Source of the DNA: Ornithinimicrobium pekingense DSM 21552
Lineage (GTDB): Bacteria > Actinomycetota > Actinomycetes > Actinomycetales > Dermatophilaceae
Assembly: GCF_000421185.1 (NCBI RefSeq)
Contig: NZ_ATWJ01000011.1
Location: 62,001-126,000 of the forward strand
Length of the DNA: 64,000 nt
Direction of reading: 5' to 3'
The notes below the pieces were generated by a model that did no database searches, was not told the origin of the DNA, and worked only from the letters and a program-made list of their open reading frames with translations. This document shows, in pieces, positions 39,905 to 49,431 of the stretch (positions within the stretch are counted from its first letter, which is position 1; each line of letters begins with the position of its first letter). The position numbers and the translations under genes were made by a program.

Positions 39905-39977
39905 GGGCCTCTAGCTCAATGGTTAGAGCTGCGGACTTTTAATCCGTAGGTTGTGGGTTCGAGTCCCACGGGGCCCA
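39905..39977 (+). tRNA. tRNA-Lys (anticodon UUU)
   Basis: A 73-base cloverleaf with acceptor GGGCCTC/GGGGCCC (one G-U pair), D stem GCTC/GAGC, anticodon stem GCGGA/TCCGT with loop CTTTTAA (anticodon TTT at 39938-39940), and T stem GTGGG/CCCAC with loop TTCGAGT. Discriminator A at 39977 is followed by CCG, so the full CCA is not encoded. Confidence 0.97.
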
Positions 39978-40030
39978 CCGTGTTTGTGCTGGTCAGAGCC
40001 CCGGCAGCTGCACCGCCGACGGCCTGTCGG

Positions 40031-40579
40031 TCAGTGCTTGGCTCTGCCGTCGTACGTGCCGACGAAGACGCCGGGCCTTTCGGGGTCCAGTCCGGCATCG
40101 GCGTGCAGCGTCGCCCATGCACCGTCGCGCAGCTTCATGAGCGCGTTGTCGATGTCCCCGCCCGGTCGGGTGACACCCGAGTAGCTGAGGGTCCCCGTCG
40201 CGGCGGCACCGTGGACCGTCCCGCTGAACGTGCCTTCGAAGCTGAAGAGGTCGAAGTAGGTCCCGGGCGGGTTGACGGTGGCCTCAGAGCAGGGCGCGAA
40301 GATGAGCACGGTCGACGTGCCGTGGGCGGAACCTGCGAGGGCGCCGGAGAACGTGAGGGTCGAGGCCCCCGTCAGTTCACACTTGCCACCCTGGACCGGC
40401 TCGACCAGCACGCCCGTCGGGTCGTCCAAGGCAATGGCGAACGTTCCCCGGGCCGGTGCCGCGGCCACTGTAGGGGCGGACCTGGCCGGTGCTGCAGAGG
40501 GGGCATGGGCGACGCCGCCGGCCACGGCCCCGACCGCGACGCCGAGAGACAGGAAGGTGAGCGCAACCGAGGTGAACAT
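40031..40579 (-). CDS. Secreted protein, unknown function
   Basis: A 182-residue protein with a signal peptide (MFTSVALTFLSLGVAVGAVA, Ala-rich cleavage region about 25-35) and a predicted beta-rich domain with two cysteines (GGKCELTG and IFAPCSEA), likely disulfide-bonded. The end SGTVHGAAATGTLSYSG and ATLHADAG recalls small barrel proteins of the DUF3224/allene-oxide-cyclase type; weak. ATG 40579 follows GGAGG. The longer frame upstream would spoil the signal peptide. Confidence 0.7.
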   Translation of the reverse strand: MFTSVALTFLSLGVAVGAVAGGVAHAPSAAPARSAPTVAAAPARGTFAIALDDPTGVLVEPVQGGKCELTGASTLTFSGALAGSAHGTSTVLIFAPCSEATVNPPGTYFDLFSFEGTFSGTVHGAAATGTLSYSGVTRPGGDIDNALMKLRDGAWATLHADAGLDPERPGVFVGTYDGRAKH

Positions 40580-40774
40580 GTCGGCCTCCAGATAGCTCGT
40601 CTCCGTGCGGGCCACGTCCGATCCGAGTCTGGCGAGGACGTGGCCGCCCTGTCAACGGTGCGTGGACCGGGTTGGGTTCAAGGCTCGAGCCCGACGAGTG
40701 CACGAGAGATCGTCGGCCGCGGGCGGATCCCCACGGGACCTCGTACCTTCGCCGCCGGTGCCACGCACACGTTA

Positions 40775-40822
40775 TGACAAGTGTCCTTGACACGGCGCCG
40801 AGGTGACAAGCACCCTTGACAC
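40775..40822 (+). promoter_or_regulatory. Leaderless promoter covered by two operator repeats
   Basis: TGACAAGTGTCCTTGACAC (40775-40793) and TGACAAGCACCCTTGACAC (40804-40822) are near-identical 19-mers 29 bp apart. The first supplies a perfect -35 TTGACA (40787-40792). The second holds a -10 CACCCT (40811-40816), spacing 18, and ends exactly at the ATG 40823. Bound regulator would block both core elements. The HTH protein encoded downstream is the obvious candidate. Confidence 0.65.
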
Positions 40823-41227
40823 ATGCAGACGTCGCACATCTGGATGGTCGCCCTGCTCCTGGCCGCGGGCGGGCTGGTCGTGCAGGGCATGGGGGACGCC
40901 GAAGCCGCCAGCCCATGGGAGGACCCTCTGGGCCTGCTGGGCACCTTTCTCGTCATCCTCCCTCTCACCCTGGCCCTGAACGTCACGATGCGGCGACGCC
41001 GGGACGCCTCAGGCGCGAGCTCGCCCGACAGCGTCGAGTCCCGCGCGGCCCAACGGGCCCGGAGCCAGGCCTACGGCGACGCGGTCATGCTCGGGGCCCT
41101 GCTCTTCCTCACCCTGGCCGTCGTCGCCGACACGGTCGCGGCGCTGACGGCGATGGCGTTCATCACACTCGCGGTGGCGGCCTTCTGGATCCGCTACCGC
41201 CTCGCCCTGCGAGCACTCGGTGGCTGA
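40823..41227 (+). CDS. Membrane protein paired with an HTH regulator
   Basis: A 134-residue protein with four predicted membrane segments (about 6-22, 38-54, 85-103, 106-124) and a charged cytoplasmic loop MRRRRDASGASSPDS. It overlaps the following XRE-type gene by eight bases. Membrane protein plus tiny XRE regulator is a common bacterial pair in which the membrane protein is thought to modulate the regulator; function here is unknown. Confidence 0.75.
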   Translation: MQTSHIWMVALLLAAGGLVVQGMGDAEAASPWEDPLGLLGTFLVILPLTLALNVTMRRRRDASGASSPDSVESRAAQRARSQAYGDAVMLGALLFLTLAVVADTVAALTAMAFITLAVAAFWIRYRLALRALGG

Positions 41228-41423
41228 GACGGCCAACGACCTGCGCACCCTCCGTCAGTCGCGGGAGTGGAGCCAGGGCCGGCTGGCGCAGGAGATGGGC
41301 GTCTCTCGTCAGACCATCAACGCGATCGAGACCGGACGGTTCGACCCCAGCCTCCCGCTCGCGCTGCGGCTGGCCCGCGTCTTCGGGCGCACCGTCGAGG
41401 AGATCTTTGCGCTCAAGGAGTAG
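41220..41423 (+). CDS. Small XRE-family (YozG-like) HTH regulator
   Basis: A 67-residue protein that is essentially one helix-turn-helix: LRTLRQSREWSQGRLAQEMG and VSRQTINAIETGRFDPSLPL form the recognition unit, ending in the typical VFGRTVEEIFALKE. GTG 41220 lies inside the end of the membrane-protein gene, implying coupled translation. It likely represses its own operon through the paired 19-mers at 40775-40822. Confidence 0.88.
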   Translation: MAETANDLRTLRQSREWSQGRLAQEMGVSRQTINAIETGRFDPSLPLALRLARVFGRTVEEIFALKE

Positions 41424-41487
41424 CGGCCACCCTGACGTCCGCCCGCGGCAGCTGTCCTGACCACAGGTGGATCCCCTTCCGGCGACC

Positions 41488-42573
<1,086 letters not shown>

Positions 42574-42579
42574 GGCGGC

Positions 42580-42619
42580 ATCATATTTGCGTATCCGCGC
42601 AACCAGCAAAACGTAGGAT
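42580..42619. promoter_or_regulatory. Divergent leaderless promoters and ArsR operator
   Basis: TATGAT (42585-42580, minus) ends six bases before the CDF GTG; TAGGAT (42614-42619, plus) ends six bases before the arsR-type ATG. Between them lies the inverted repeat TTGCG-N6-CGCAA (42587-42602). One site placed upstream of both -10 elements could control exporter and sensor together, as usual for metal-responsive ArsR/CDF pairs. Confidence 0.65.
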
Positions 42620-42625
42620 GGTGCC

Positions 42626-42979
42626 ATGCCCGACGTCCGCGCCCCCTCCGTGCCCACCGACGAGCACGCCCGGCTGGCGGTCGACACCTTCCGGATGCTG
42701 GCCGACCCCACCCGCCTGAAGGTCCTGTGGATCCTGCTCCAGGGCGAGGCCCACGTCTCGGCCCTGTGCCAGCACACGGGGGCCTCCGCGCCGGCGGTCA
42801 GCCAGCACCTGGCCAAGCTGCGACTCGCCGGTCTGGTCAGCAGCAGGCGCGAGGGCACGTTCGTCTACTACAGCGCCGCCAGCGCTCACGTCCGTCGCCT
42901 GCTCACCGAGGCGCTCTCGCACGCCGAGCACGTCGGCGGAGAGGTCACGGGCGCCGACCCGCACACCTACGACGCCTGA
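42626..42979 (+). CDS. ArsR/SmtB-family metal sensor of the CDF exporter
   Basis: A 117-residue winged-helix repressor: MLADPTRLKVLWIL dimer/HTH start and SAPAVSQHLAKLRLAGLVSS recognition helix. The last helix contains H-x10-H-x2-H (HVRRLLTEALSHAEH), the alpha-5 zinc-site spacing of SmtB/CzrA, with Ser where SmtB has its Asp ligand. Zinc or cobalt/nickel sensing is therefore likelier than arsenic sensing. It is divergent from, and probably represses, the CDF gene. Confidence 0.88.
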   Translation: MPDVRAPSVPTDEHARLAVDTFRMLADPTRLKVLWILLQGEAHVSALCQHTGASAPAVSQHLAKLRLAGLVSSRREGTFVYYSAASAHVRRLLTEALSHAEHVGGEVTGADPHTYDA

Positions 42980-43237
42980 GCCTTCCTCCTCCGCACACGA
43001 CCGCCGCGTCGGACGTCGGTGACGGCATACTCACGACGCGTTGCTGCACGAGACGTCAGATGCATCAGGTGAATCGTGACCCTGGGCGTCGCGAGTCCGC
43101 GAGGAGGCGGCCCGCGCGCCCGCCCGACAGGCGAGGAGCGGGCCGACGCGGCGCCGGTGTGGTGACGCGCCGTTCGAGGTCGGCAGGATGTCGGGTCAGT
43201 TGCGGCTTGGCTCACCCCAGGAGCACAATGGCCGGTC

Positions 43238-44566
43238 GTGCGTGCTCTCTGGGCCCATCCGGCCCGCGCTGTCGCCGGTGCCTTCCTGGCCGTGGTGCTC
43301 GTGGGCACCCTCCTGCTCCTGCTCCCGACGTCGCGGGCTGCAGGCGCTCCGCCCGACGTGCTGGTCGCGGCGTTCACCACCGTGTCGGCAGTCTGCGTGA
43401 CCGGCCTGATCACCGTGGACACGGCGACGCACTGGACGCCCTTCGGGCACGTGGTCATCCTGCTGCTGATCCAGCTGGGCGGCATCGGCGTGATGACGTT
43501 CGCGACCCTCCTCGCGCTCGCCGTCCGGGGCCGGCTGGGGCTGCGCACCTCCCTCGCCGCCCAGACCGAGTCCCACAGCGCCGACCTCGGGCAGGTCCGG
43601 CTCGTCGTGACCCGCGTCCTCCAGCTGGCGCTCGTGGTCGAGGCGGTCATCGCGACCGCCCTGACGCTGCGGCTGGCGCTCGGCCACGGGCTGGGGTGGG
43701 GCACCGCCGTGTGGCACGGCGTCTTCCATGCCGTCTCGGCCTTCAACAACGCCGGCTTCGCCCTCTACAGCGACAACCTGGTCGGCTACGTCGGCGACCT
43801 GTGGGTGATCGGCCCCATCTGCGTCGCGGTCGTGCTCGGCGGGCTGGGCTTCCCGGTCCTGCGCGAGCTGCTGCGGGGGCGCCCGCCCGCGCGGTGGAGC
43901 GTGCACACCCGGCTGACGCTGGGCGGGACGGCCGTGCTGCTCGCCCTCGGGGTGGCGCTCTTCGGCGTCTTCGAGGCGGGCCCCCGGGGGACCCTGCACG
44001 GTATGCCGATCGGCGACCAGCTCGTGGGGGCGCTGGGCGGCGGCGTCTTCCCGCGCACGGCGGGATTCAACGCCGTGGACTACGGCGCCGTGACGGAGGA
44101 GACCGAGGCCATCACGATGGTGCTGATGTTCATCGGTGGGGGCAGCGCCGGGACGGCCGGCGGCATCAAGATCACCACCTTCCTGCTGCTCGCCGCCGTC
44201 ATCTGGGCCGAGGTCCGCGGCGAGCCGGACGTCGTCGTCGGGCACCGCCGCATCGGCAGCGCGCTCCAGCGCCAGGCGCTGACCGTCGCCCTGCTCGCGG
44301 TGGGTCTGGTCATCGTCTCCACGATCCTGCTGATGATCCTGACCGACCTGCCCTCGCTCGACCTGGCCTTCGAGGCCGTCTCCGCCTTCGCCACCGTGGG
44401 CCTGTCCACCGGGATCACCGCCGACCTGCCCGCGTCCGGGCAGGTCGTGCTCATGGTGCTGATGTTCCTGGGCCGCGTCGGCCCGATCACCGTGGCCAGC
44501 GCCCTGGCCGTCAACACCCGCCACCGCCACTACCACCTGCCTGAGGAGAGACCCATTGTTGGCTAG
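43238..44566 (+). CDS. ktrB: TrkH/KtrB-type potassium channel subunit
   Basis: A 442-residue member of the superfamily of K+ transporters with four M1-P-M2 repeats. The filter loops carry the conserved Gly: SAVCVTGLITV, SAFNNAGFALYSD, GVFPRTAGFNAVDYG and SAFATVGLSTGITAD. Length and pairing with a two-domain RCK partner fit KtrB rather than proteobacterial TrkH. GTG 43238 is the best start; a CACAAT -10-like hexamer ends eight bases upstream. The 258-base upstream region shows no clear c-di-AMP riboswitch. Confidence 0.92.
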   Translation: MRALWAHPARAVAGAFLAVVLVGTLLLLLPTSRAAGAPPDVLVAAFTTVSAVCVTGLITVDTATHWTPFGHVVILLLIQLGGIGVMTFATLLALAVRGRLGLRTSLAAQTESHSADLGQVRLVVTRVLQLALVVEAVIATALTLRLALGHGLGWGTAVWHGVFHAVSAFNNAGFALYSDNLVGYVGDLWVIGPICVAVVLGGLGFPVLRELLRGRPPARWSVHTRLTLGGTAVLLALGVALFGVFEAGPRGTLHGMPIGDQLVGALGGGVFPRTAGFNAVDYGAVTEETEAITMVLMFIGGGSAGTAGGIKITTFLLLAAVIWAEVRGEPDVVVGHRRIGSALQRQALTVALLAVGLVIVSTILLMILTDLPSLDLAFEAVSAFATVGLSTGITADLPASGQVVLMVLMFLGRVGPITVASALAVNTRHRHYHLPEERPIVG

Positions 44567-45251
44567 GAAGACCCGGCCTCCGCGCGGCCGCACCACCGAC
44601 CCCGTGCTCGTCGTCGGGCTCGGCCGCTTCGGCAGCGCGGTGTGCGAGTCCCTCGTCCGCCAGGGTGTCGAGGTGCTCGCCGTCGACATGGACGAGCGCC
44701 GCGTGCAGAGGTATGCCGACGAGTTCACCCACACGGTGCGGGCCGACGCCACGGACGGCGAGGCGATGCGTCAGCTCGGCGTCCGCGACCTGACGCGCGC
44801 CGTGGTCGCGATCGGCTCCGACATCGAGTCCAGCGTGCTGACCGTCATCACCCTCAGCGAGGCGGGGGTCCGCACGATCTACGCCAAGGCCATCACCCGC
44901 AAGCACGGCAAGATCCTGCGGACCATCGGGGCCACCCACGTCATCTACCCCGAGTACGTCATGGGCCAGCGCGTCGCGCACATGGTCACCGGCGGCCTGT
45001 CCGACTACCTCGAGTTCGAGGACGAGTTCGCGATCGCGCGTTGCTACGCACCCGCCGAGACGTGGGACCGGCCCCTGTCGGAGTCGGCCATCCGCACCCG
45101 GCACACGATCACCGTCGTGGGGGTCAAGCGCCCCGGCGAGCCCTTCACGTATGCCGTGCCCGAGACGGTCGTCCACCGCGGCGACGAGCTCGTCCTGTCC
45201 GGCCGGATCCACGACGTCGAGCGCTTCACCGCCCTGGCCGACCAGCCCTGA
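44556..45251 (+). CDS. ktrA: KtrA/TrkA-type RCK regulatory subunit
   Basis: A 231-residue cytoplasmic gating protein: RCK_N with VLVVGLGRFGSAV (GxGxxG) and the ribose-binding acid in LAVDMDER, and RCK_C from about residue 150 ending in ELVLSGR. It binds ATP/ADP or NAD(H) and c-di-AMP in the family. The start is TTG 44556, preceded by GAGGAGAG and overlapping the end of ktrB by 11 bases, so the pair is translationally coupled. Confidence 0.92.
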   Translation: MLARKTRPPRGRTTDPVLVVGLGRFGSAVCESLVRQGVEVLAVDMDERRVQRYADEFTHTVRADATDGEAMRQLGVRDLTRAVVAIGSDIESSVLTVITLSEAGVRTIYAKAITRKHGKILRTIGATHVIYPEYVMGQRVAHMVTGGLSDYLEFEDEFAIARCYAPAETWDRPLSESAIRTRHTITVVGVKRPGEPFTYAVPETVVHRGDELVLSGRIHDVERFTALADQP

Positions 45252-45320
45252 ACGGCGGGGAGGCCTCGCGGTCGTGACCCAGGGACGCAGGCATACCTCG
45301 ACCGGCGCGCACCCACCGGC

Positions 45321-45776
45321 CTAGGGAAGGTCACCGACGAGCTCCGCCGTGCCCGGGGCCGCCGCGGTCCGGACGGCGCGGCCGACCCCCACCAGCACCA
45401 GCCCCAGCGCCGCGGTGAGCAGCATGTGGCCCAGGCCCGAGACCCCGGCGAGCGCCGCGGAGCCGGCGTGGGCGGCACCCGCGACCTGCAGCACTCCCTT
45501 GTACGCCAGCATGCCGACGGTCAGCACGAGGCCGGCGTTGAGCACGTGGACCCCCCGCCGCAGCCACCGGTCGGTGCCGAGGCCGGGCAGCGCGGCCACG
45601 AGCGCGAGCAGCAACAGCGGCAGCAGGACGCCCAGGACGAGGGCGTGGGTGTGGACGAGGGCCAGCTGGGTGCGGCCGGTGAACTCGAAGGCCTTGGTCA
45701 CCTCGCGGTAGGCCAGGCCTCCGACGAGGCCGACGACCGTCCAGGCGACCGCGGTGCGGAACAGAGAGATCAGCAT
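45321..45776 (-). CDS. DUF2871 family membrane protein
   Basis: A 151-residue protein with four membrane segments and the early pattern TVVGLVGGLAYREVTKAFEF and LALVHTHALVLGVLLPLLLL. The conserved His pair (HTH) in a membrane segment invites metal or heme binding, but the function is unknown. ATG 45776 lies seven bases after TAGCGT (45789-45784, minus), a leaderless start. It follows the two-component operon but has this promoter of its own. Confidence 0.82.
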   Translation of the reverse strand: MLISLFRTAVAWTVVGLVGGLAYREVTKAFEFTGRTQLALVHTHALVLGVLLPLLLLALVAALPGLGTDRWLRRGVHVLNAGLVLTVGMLAYKGVLQVAGAAHAGSAALAGVSGLGHMLLTAALGLVLVGVGRAVRTAAAPGTAELVGDLP

Positions 45777-45863
45777 GCCGACGACGCTACGGACGTCCGG
45801 CGCACAGCTCCCGCGCCTCACCTCCACCTTTCGGTTGATCCACCGACCCGCCCGTGGCCCCGC

Positions 45864-46541
45864 TCAGTCCAGCAGGCCCGAGCCGCGCGCGGCGGCGACG
45901 GCAGCCGTCCGGCTCTCGACGCCGAGCTTGGCGTAGGCGTGGACCAGGTGGGTCTTGACCGTCGCCTCGCTGACGACCAGACGTCCCGCCACCTCCCGGT
46001 TGGACAGCCCCTGGGCGACCAGCCGGAGCACCTCCAGCTCACGGCGCGACAGCTCGGCACGGCGCACCCGCATCGCCTCCACGACGCGGCGGGCCTGGGC
46101 GGCACCGAGCACCCGCTCGCCCCGCGCCGCCGCCTCGATCGCGGCGACGATGCGGTCGGGCGCGGCGTCCTTGAGCAGGTAGCCCGCCGCACCCGCCTCG
46201 ACCGCCCGGACCAGGTCGGCGTCGTGGTCGTAGGTCGTCAGGATCAGCACGGCCGCGTCGACGGCGCGGACGACCTCGACCCCGTCCGGACCTGTCCCCA
46301 GGCGCAGGTCGCACAGCACCACGTCGGGGGCCAGGTCCGCGGCGAGCCGGACCGCCCCCGCGGCGTCGGCGGCCTCGCCCACCACCCGCAGCCCGAGCTG
46401 CACGGAGAGCAGCGCCGTCAGGCCGGCGCGCACGACCGGGTGGTCGTCGACGACGAGCACCGCCAGGGGGGTATGCGGTGTCGCGCCGCGCCCGACCTCC
46501 GCCCCCTGCCCAGGGGGCACCCTGCGCCCGTCCTCGGTCAC
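45864..46541 (-). CDS. NarL/LuxR-type response regulator
   Basis: A 225-residue regulator. Receiver: VLVVDDHPVVRAGL acidic pair, phospho-acceptor Asp in VVLCDLRLG, and Lys in GYLLKDAAPDR. Output: LuxR HTH with ELSRRELEVLRLVAQGLSNR and VSEATVKTHLVHAY. GTG 46541 overlaps the kinase stop in GTGA. Target genes are unknown. Translation is coupled to the kinase. Confidence 0.92.
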   Translation of the reverse strand: MTEDGRRVPPGQGAEVGRGATPHTPLAVLVVDDHPVVRAGLTALLSVQLGLRVVGEAADAAGAVRLAADLAPDVVLCDLRLGTGPDGVEVVRAVDAAVLILTTYDHDADLVRAVEAGAAGYLLKDAAPDRIVAAIEAAARGERVLGAAQARRVVEAMRVRRAELSRRELEVLRLVAQGLSNREVAGRLVVSEATVKTHLVHAYAKLGVESRTAAVAAARGSGLLD

Positions 46542-47818
46542 CGGACCGCCCCGGACGTGCTGCGTGGCAGATGGGCACTGACGGCGGTGCCTCGGCCCGG
46601 TGCCGACTCCACCTCGAGACCGCCGCCCAGCTCGACCAGCCGCTCGCGTGAGGCGCGCAGCCCGTATCCCCCGCCGGCAGCGTCGAGCGGCCTCCCCCGG
46701 ACGGCCGCGAGGTCGAAGCCGACGCCGTCGTCGACGACGTCCAGCCGCACCGAGTCCCCCGCCTCGGTGAGCGTCACCGTGACCGCCCCCGCGCCCGAGT
46801 GCCGACGGACGTTGGCGAGCGCGGACTGCGCGGTGCGCAGCAGGGCCACCTCGACCGGCACGGGCAGCGCGGCGACATCGCCCTCGACCCGCACCTCCCC
46901 CCGCACCCCCGTCTGCTCCTGCAGCTCGGCGGCCAGCCGCCGCAGCGCGTCCGTGAGCCCGGACTCCAGGGGGGCGGGCGCCAGCGCTCCCACGACCCGG
47001 CGCGCCTCCTCCAGGTGGTCCGCGGCGCTCGTCTCGATCTGGCCCAGCAGCCGCAGACGGGCGGCCGGGTCGCCGGTGGCGCCCCCCGCCCGCGCCAGCA
47101 GGAGAATGGAGGAGAACCCCTGGGCCAGGGTGTCGTGGATGTCGCGCGAGAGCCGGGTCCGCTCCCCCTGCGCACCGGCGGCCCGCTGCGCCTCGACCAG
47201 CTGGGCCTGAAGCGTCTCGGTCTCCTCCTGGGCCGCGACCAGCGAGGTCACCAGGCGCTGGCGCTCCAGGCTGTCCTGCACGACCTGGTGGAGGCCGCGG
47301 GAGAGGGCGAGCGCGAAGACGGCCCCGATCGCCGGGCCCACGACCGCGGCGGTCGTCCAGCCGTCGGCGTGCCCCGCGCGGCCAACGACGACAGCCAGGA
47401 CCGCCGCGCTCAGCGCGACGGCCGGGACGGTCGGCAGCAGGTGGCCGGCGAGCAGCCAGAGGGAGAAGGCGACCCACACCAGCTCCGGGGAGACGGCCAC
47501 GGTGAGCAGCCACAGGGCGACCAGGCCGAGCAGCCACCACCCACCTGCCCCGAGCCACCTCCCCGCCGGTCCGGCAGGTCGTCGAGCGGCGCCCGAGGGC
47601 CGTGCCACGGTCTCGGGCGGCCACTCGGTGCCGGCGCGCAGGCCCGCACGCCACGCACCCACGGCATACCAGAGCACGAGGGCGCCGGTTCCGGTCACCA
47701 GGGGGCCGGCCGGCGCCCCGGCGGCGAGCCCGCGCGCCAGGCCCACCACCACCAGCACCGCCAGCAGCAGGTGCTGCAGCAGCACGAGGCGACGGAGCAT
47801 GACAGCGGTGCGGGTCAC
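46538..47818 (-). CDS. Sensor histidine kinase, HisKA_3 type
   Basis: A 426-residue kinase. Five or so membrane segments in the first 185 residues form a small-loop sensor without an extracellular domain, suggesting it senses the membrane itself. A coiled-coil linker (SLERQRLVTSLVAAQEETET) leads to the phosphorylation His in RLSRDIHDTLAQGFSSIL, and the ATPase has NVRRHSGAGAV and VVDDGVGFDL. GTG 47818 lies six bases after GACGAT. It forms an operon with the LuxR-type regulator. Confidence 0.9.
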   Translation of the reverse strand: MTRTAVMLRRLVLLQHLLLAVLVVVGLARGLAAGAPAGPLVTGTGALVLWYAVGAWRAGLRAGTEWPPETVARPSGAARRPAGPAGRWLGAGGWWLLGLVALWLLTVAVSPELVWVAFSLWLLAGHLLPTVPAVALSAAVLAVVVGRAGHADGWTTAAVVGPAIGAVFALALSRGLHQVVQDSLERQRLVTSLVAAQEETETLQAQLVEAQRAAGAQGERTRLSRDIHDTLAQGFSSILLLARAGGATGDPAARLRLLGQIETSAADHLEEARRVVGALAPAPLESGLTDALRRLAAELQEQTGVRGEVRVEGDVAALPVPVEVALLRTAQSALANVRRHSGAGAVTVTLTEAGDSVRLDVVDDGVGFDLAAVRGRPLDAAGGGYGLRASRERLVELGGGLEVESAPGRGTAVSAHLPRSTSGAVR

Positions 47819-47844
47819 CCCGGCATCGTCTCAGGCCTGTGAGG

Positions 47845-48526
<682 letters not shown>

Positions 48527-48561
48527 GACGTGCTCCTTCGGATCGCGTACGAGTCAGGTCA

Positions 48562-48583
48562 ACTATACCTCAGGGGGTATCAA
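48562..48583 (-). promoter_or_regulatory. DUF302-cstR-type promoter with CsoR-family operator
   Basis: On the minus strand TATAGT (48567-48562) is a good -10. It is abutted by an interrupted palindrome ATACC...GGGGTAT (48565-48580), the G/C-tract form bound by CsoR/CstR-family repressors. Confidence 0.6.
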
Positions 48584-48645
48584 GGCTCATGCGCGCGGAC
48601 ACCGTCCCCCGGCGCGGGCGGGACCCCCGATGCCACCCGCCCAAC

Positions 48646-48673
48646 TTGACGGCTATACCCCCGGGGGTACTAG
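48646..48673 (+). promoter_or_regulatory. Promoter of the Cys-rich protein with perfect CsoR-family operator
   Basis: TTGACG (48646-48651) and TACTAG (48668-48673) form a sigma-70-like promoter with 16-base spacing. The perfect palindrome TACCCCCGGGGGTA (48656-48669) fills the spacer. A repressor here would exclude polymerase. This links the small downstream gene to the CstR-like protein's regulon. Confidence 0.7.
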
Positions 48674-48766
48674 TCTAGGGACGTTCACCAGACCAGCGGG
48701 GGCACTGCGGGTATGGCGCTGCACCTCGCTCTCGTCCGAACCCACCACCCTTCGAGGAGATCCATC

Positions 48767-48946
48767 ATGTGCCGTCCCGCCACCTGCAAGACCTGCGGCA
48801 AGACCACCTGGGCCGGATGCGGCCAGCACGTCGACCAGGTCATGGCCGGCGTCCCCCGCTCCGAGCGCTGCCCCGGCCACGTGGGCACCCAGGAGACCGT
48901 CGCTGCCGGCAGCAGCTTCTTCAGCCGCCTGCTCGGACGCGGCTGA
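48767..48946 (+). CDS. Small Cys-rich protein, predicted CstR-regulon member
   Basis: A 59-residue protein starting MCRPATCKTCGKTTWAGCGQ, with five Cys in the first 32 residues and a further Cys-Pro (SERCPGHVG). The spacing C-x4-C-x2-C-x8-C and His20/His-rich turns could bind zinc or copper, or carry persulfide. ATG 48767 is preceded by GGAGA. Related short proteins occur in many bacteria but I know of no assigned function. The promoter has a perfect CsoR-type site. Confidence 0.75.
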   Translation: MCRPATCKTCGKTTWAGCGQHVDQVMAGVPRSERCPGHVGTQETVAAGSSFFSRLLGRG

Positions 48947-49013
48947 CCCGGACCGCCACCCTGACGCGCGACCGACATGGACGCCCGTCGATGCGTGCGC
49001 GTAGCCTGAGGGG

Positions 49014-49394
49014 ATGACCGAGCTCGCGACCACGCACGCGCACCCGCTCGAGGACGACTGCTGCCCCGGAGCACAGGGCCGGCTCATGCCGCGCGAGCGG
49101 GCCGAGGACCTGGCCGACGTGTTCAAGGCGCTGGCCGACCCGGCACGGGTGCGTCTGCTGGAGTACCTCGCGGCGTCGCGGGGCGGGACCGCCTGCGCCT
49201 GCCACCTCCCGGCGGCCCTCGGCATCACCCAGCCGACACTCTCCCACCACCTGCGCAGGCTGCGCGCCGCCGGCCTGGTCGAGGGGGACCGCCGCGGCCG
49301 CTGGGTCCACTACACCGTGCGACCCGAGGCGCTGGACCGGGTCCGGGCCTACCTCGACCTGCCGACCGACGGCGCAGAGGACCGCTGCTGCTGA
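49014..49394 (+). CDS. ArsR-family regulator with thiol-rich metal site
   Basis: A 126-residue winged-helix repressor: VFKALADPARVRLLEYL start and ITQPTLSHHLRRLRAAGLVE recognition helix. Cys pairs lie at the N-terminus (DDCCPG), in the third helix (GTACACHLP) and at the very end (DRCC). This CxC plus terminal Cys arrangement suits As(III), Cd(II) or Pb(II). ATG 49014 lies six bases after TAGCCT (49002-49007). No arsenite pump is next to it, so its target lies elsewhere or is the neighbouring cluster. Confidence 0.88.
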   Translation: MTELATTHAHPLEDDCCPGAQGRLMPRERAEDLADVFKALADPARVRLLEYLAASRGGTACACHLPAALGITQPTLSHHLRRLRAAGLVEGDRRGRWVHYTVRPEALDRVRAYLDLPTDGAEDRCC

Positions 49395-49431
49395 CGCCTC
49401 GTCGGACCGTCGGTCTGCAGGTCGGTCGGGG

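Noticed and set aside
39916-40122. Minus-strand open frame over tRNA-Lys
   Set aside because: Its peptide segment GLEPTTYGLKVRSSNH is the typical reverse reading of a tRNA; no start signal or homology.
41220-41423. Toxin-antitoxin interpretation of the membrane protein / HTH pair
   Set aside because: The membrane protein is a four-helix 134-residue protein, not a small toxin, and the HTH protein resembles YozG-type regulators rather than antitoxins.
42980-43237. c-di-AMP (ydaO-type) riboswitch upstream of ktrB
   Set aside because: Potassium transporter leaders often have one, so I looked. I could not find the conserved sequence blocks or pairing in this 258-base gap.
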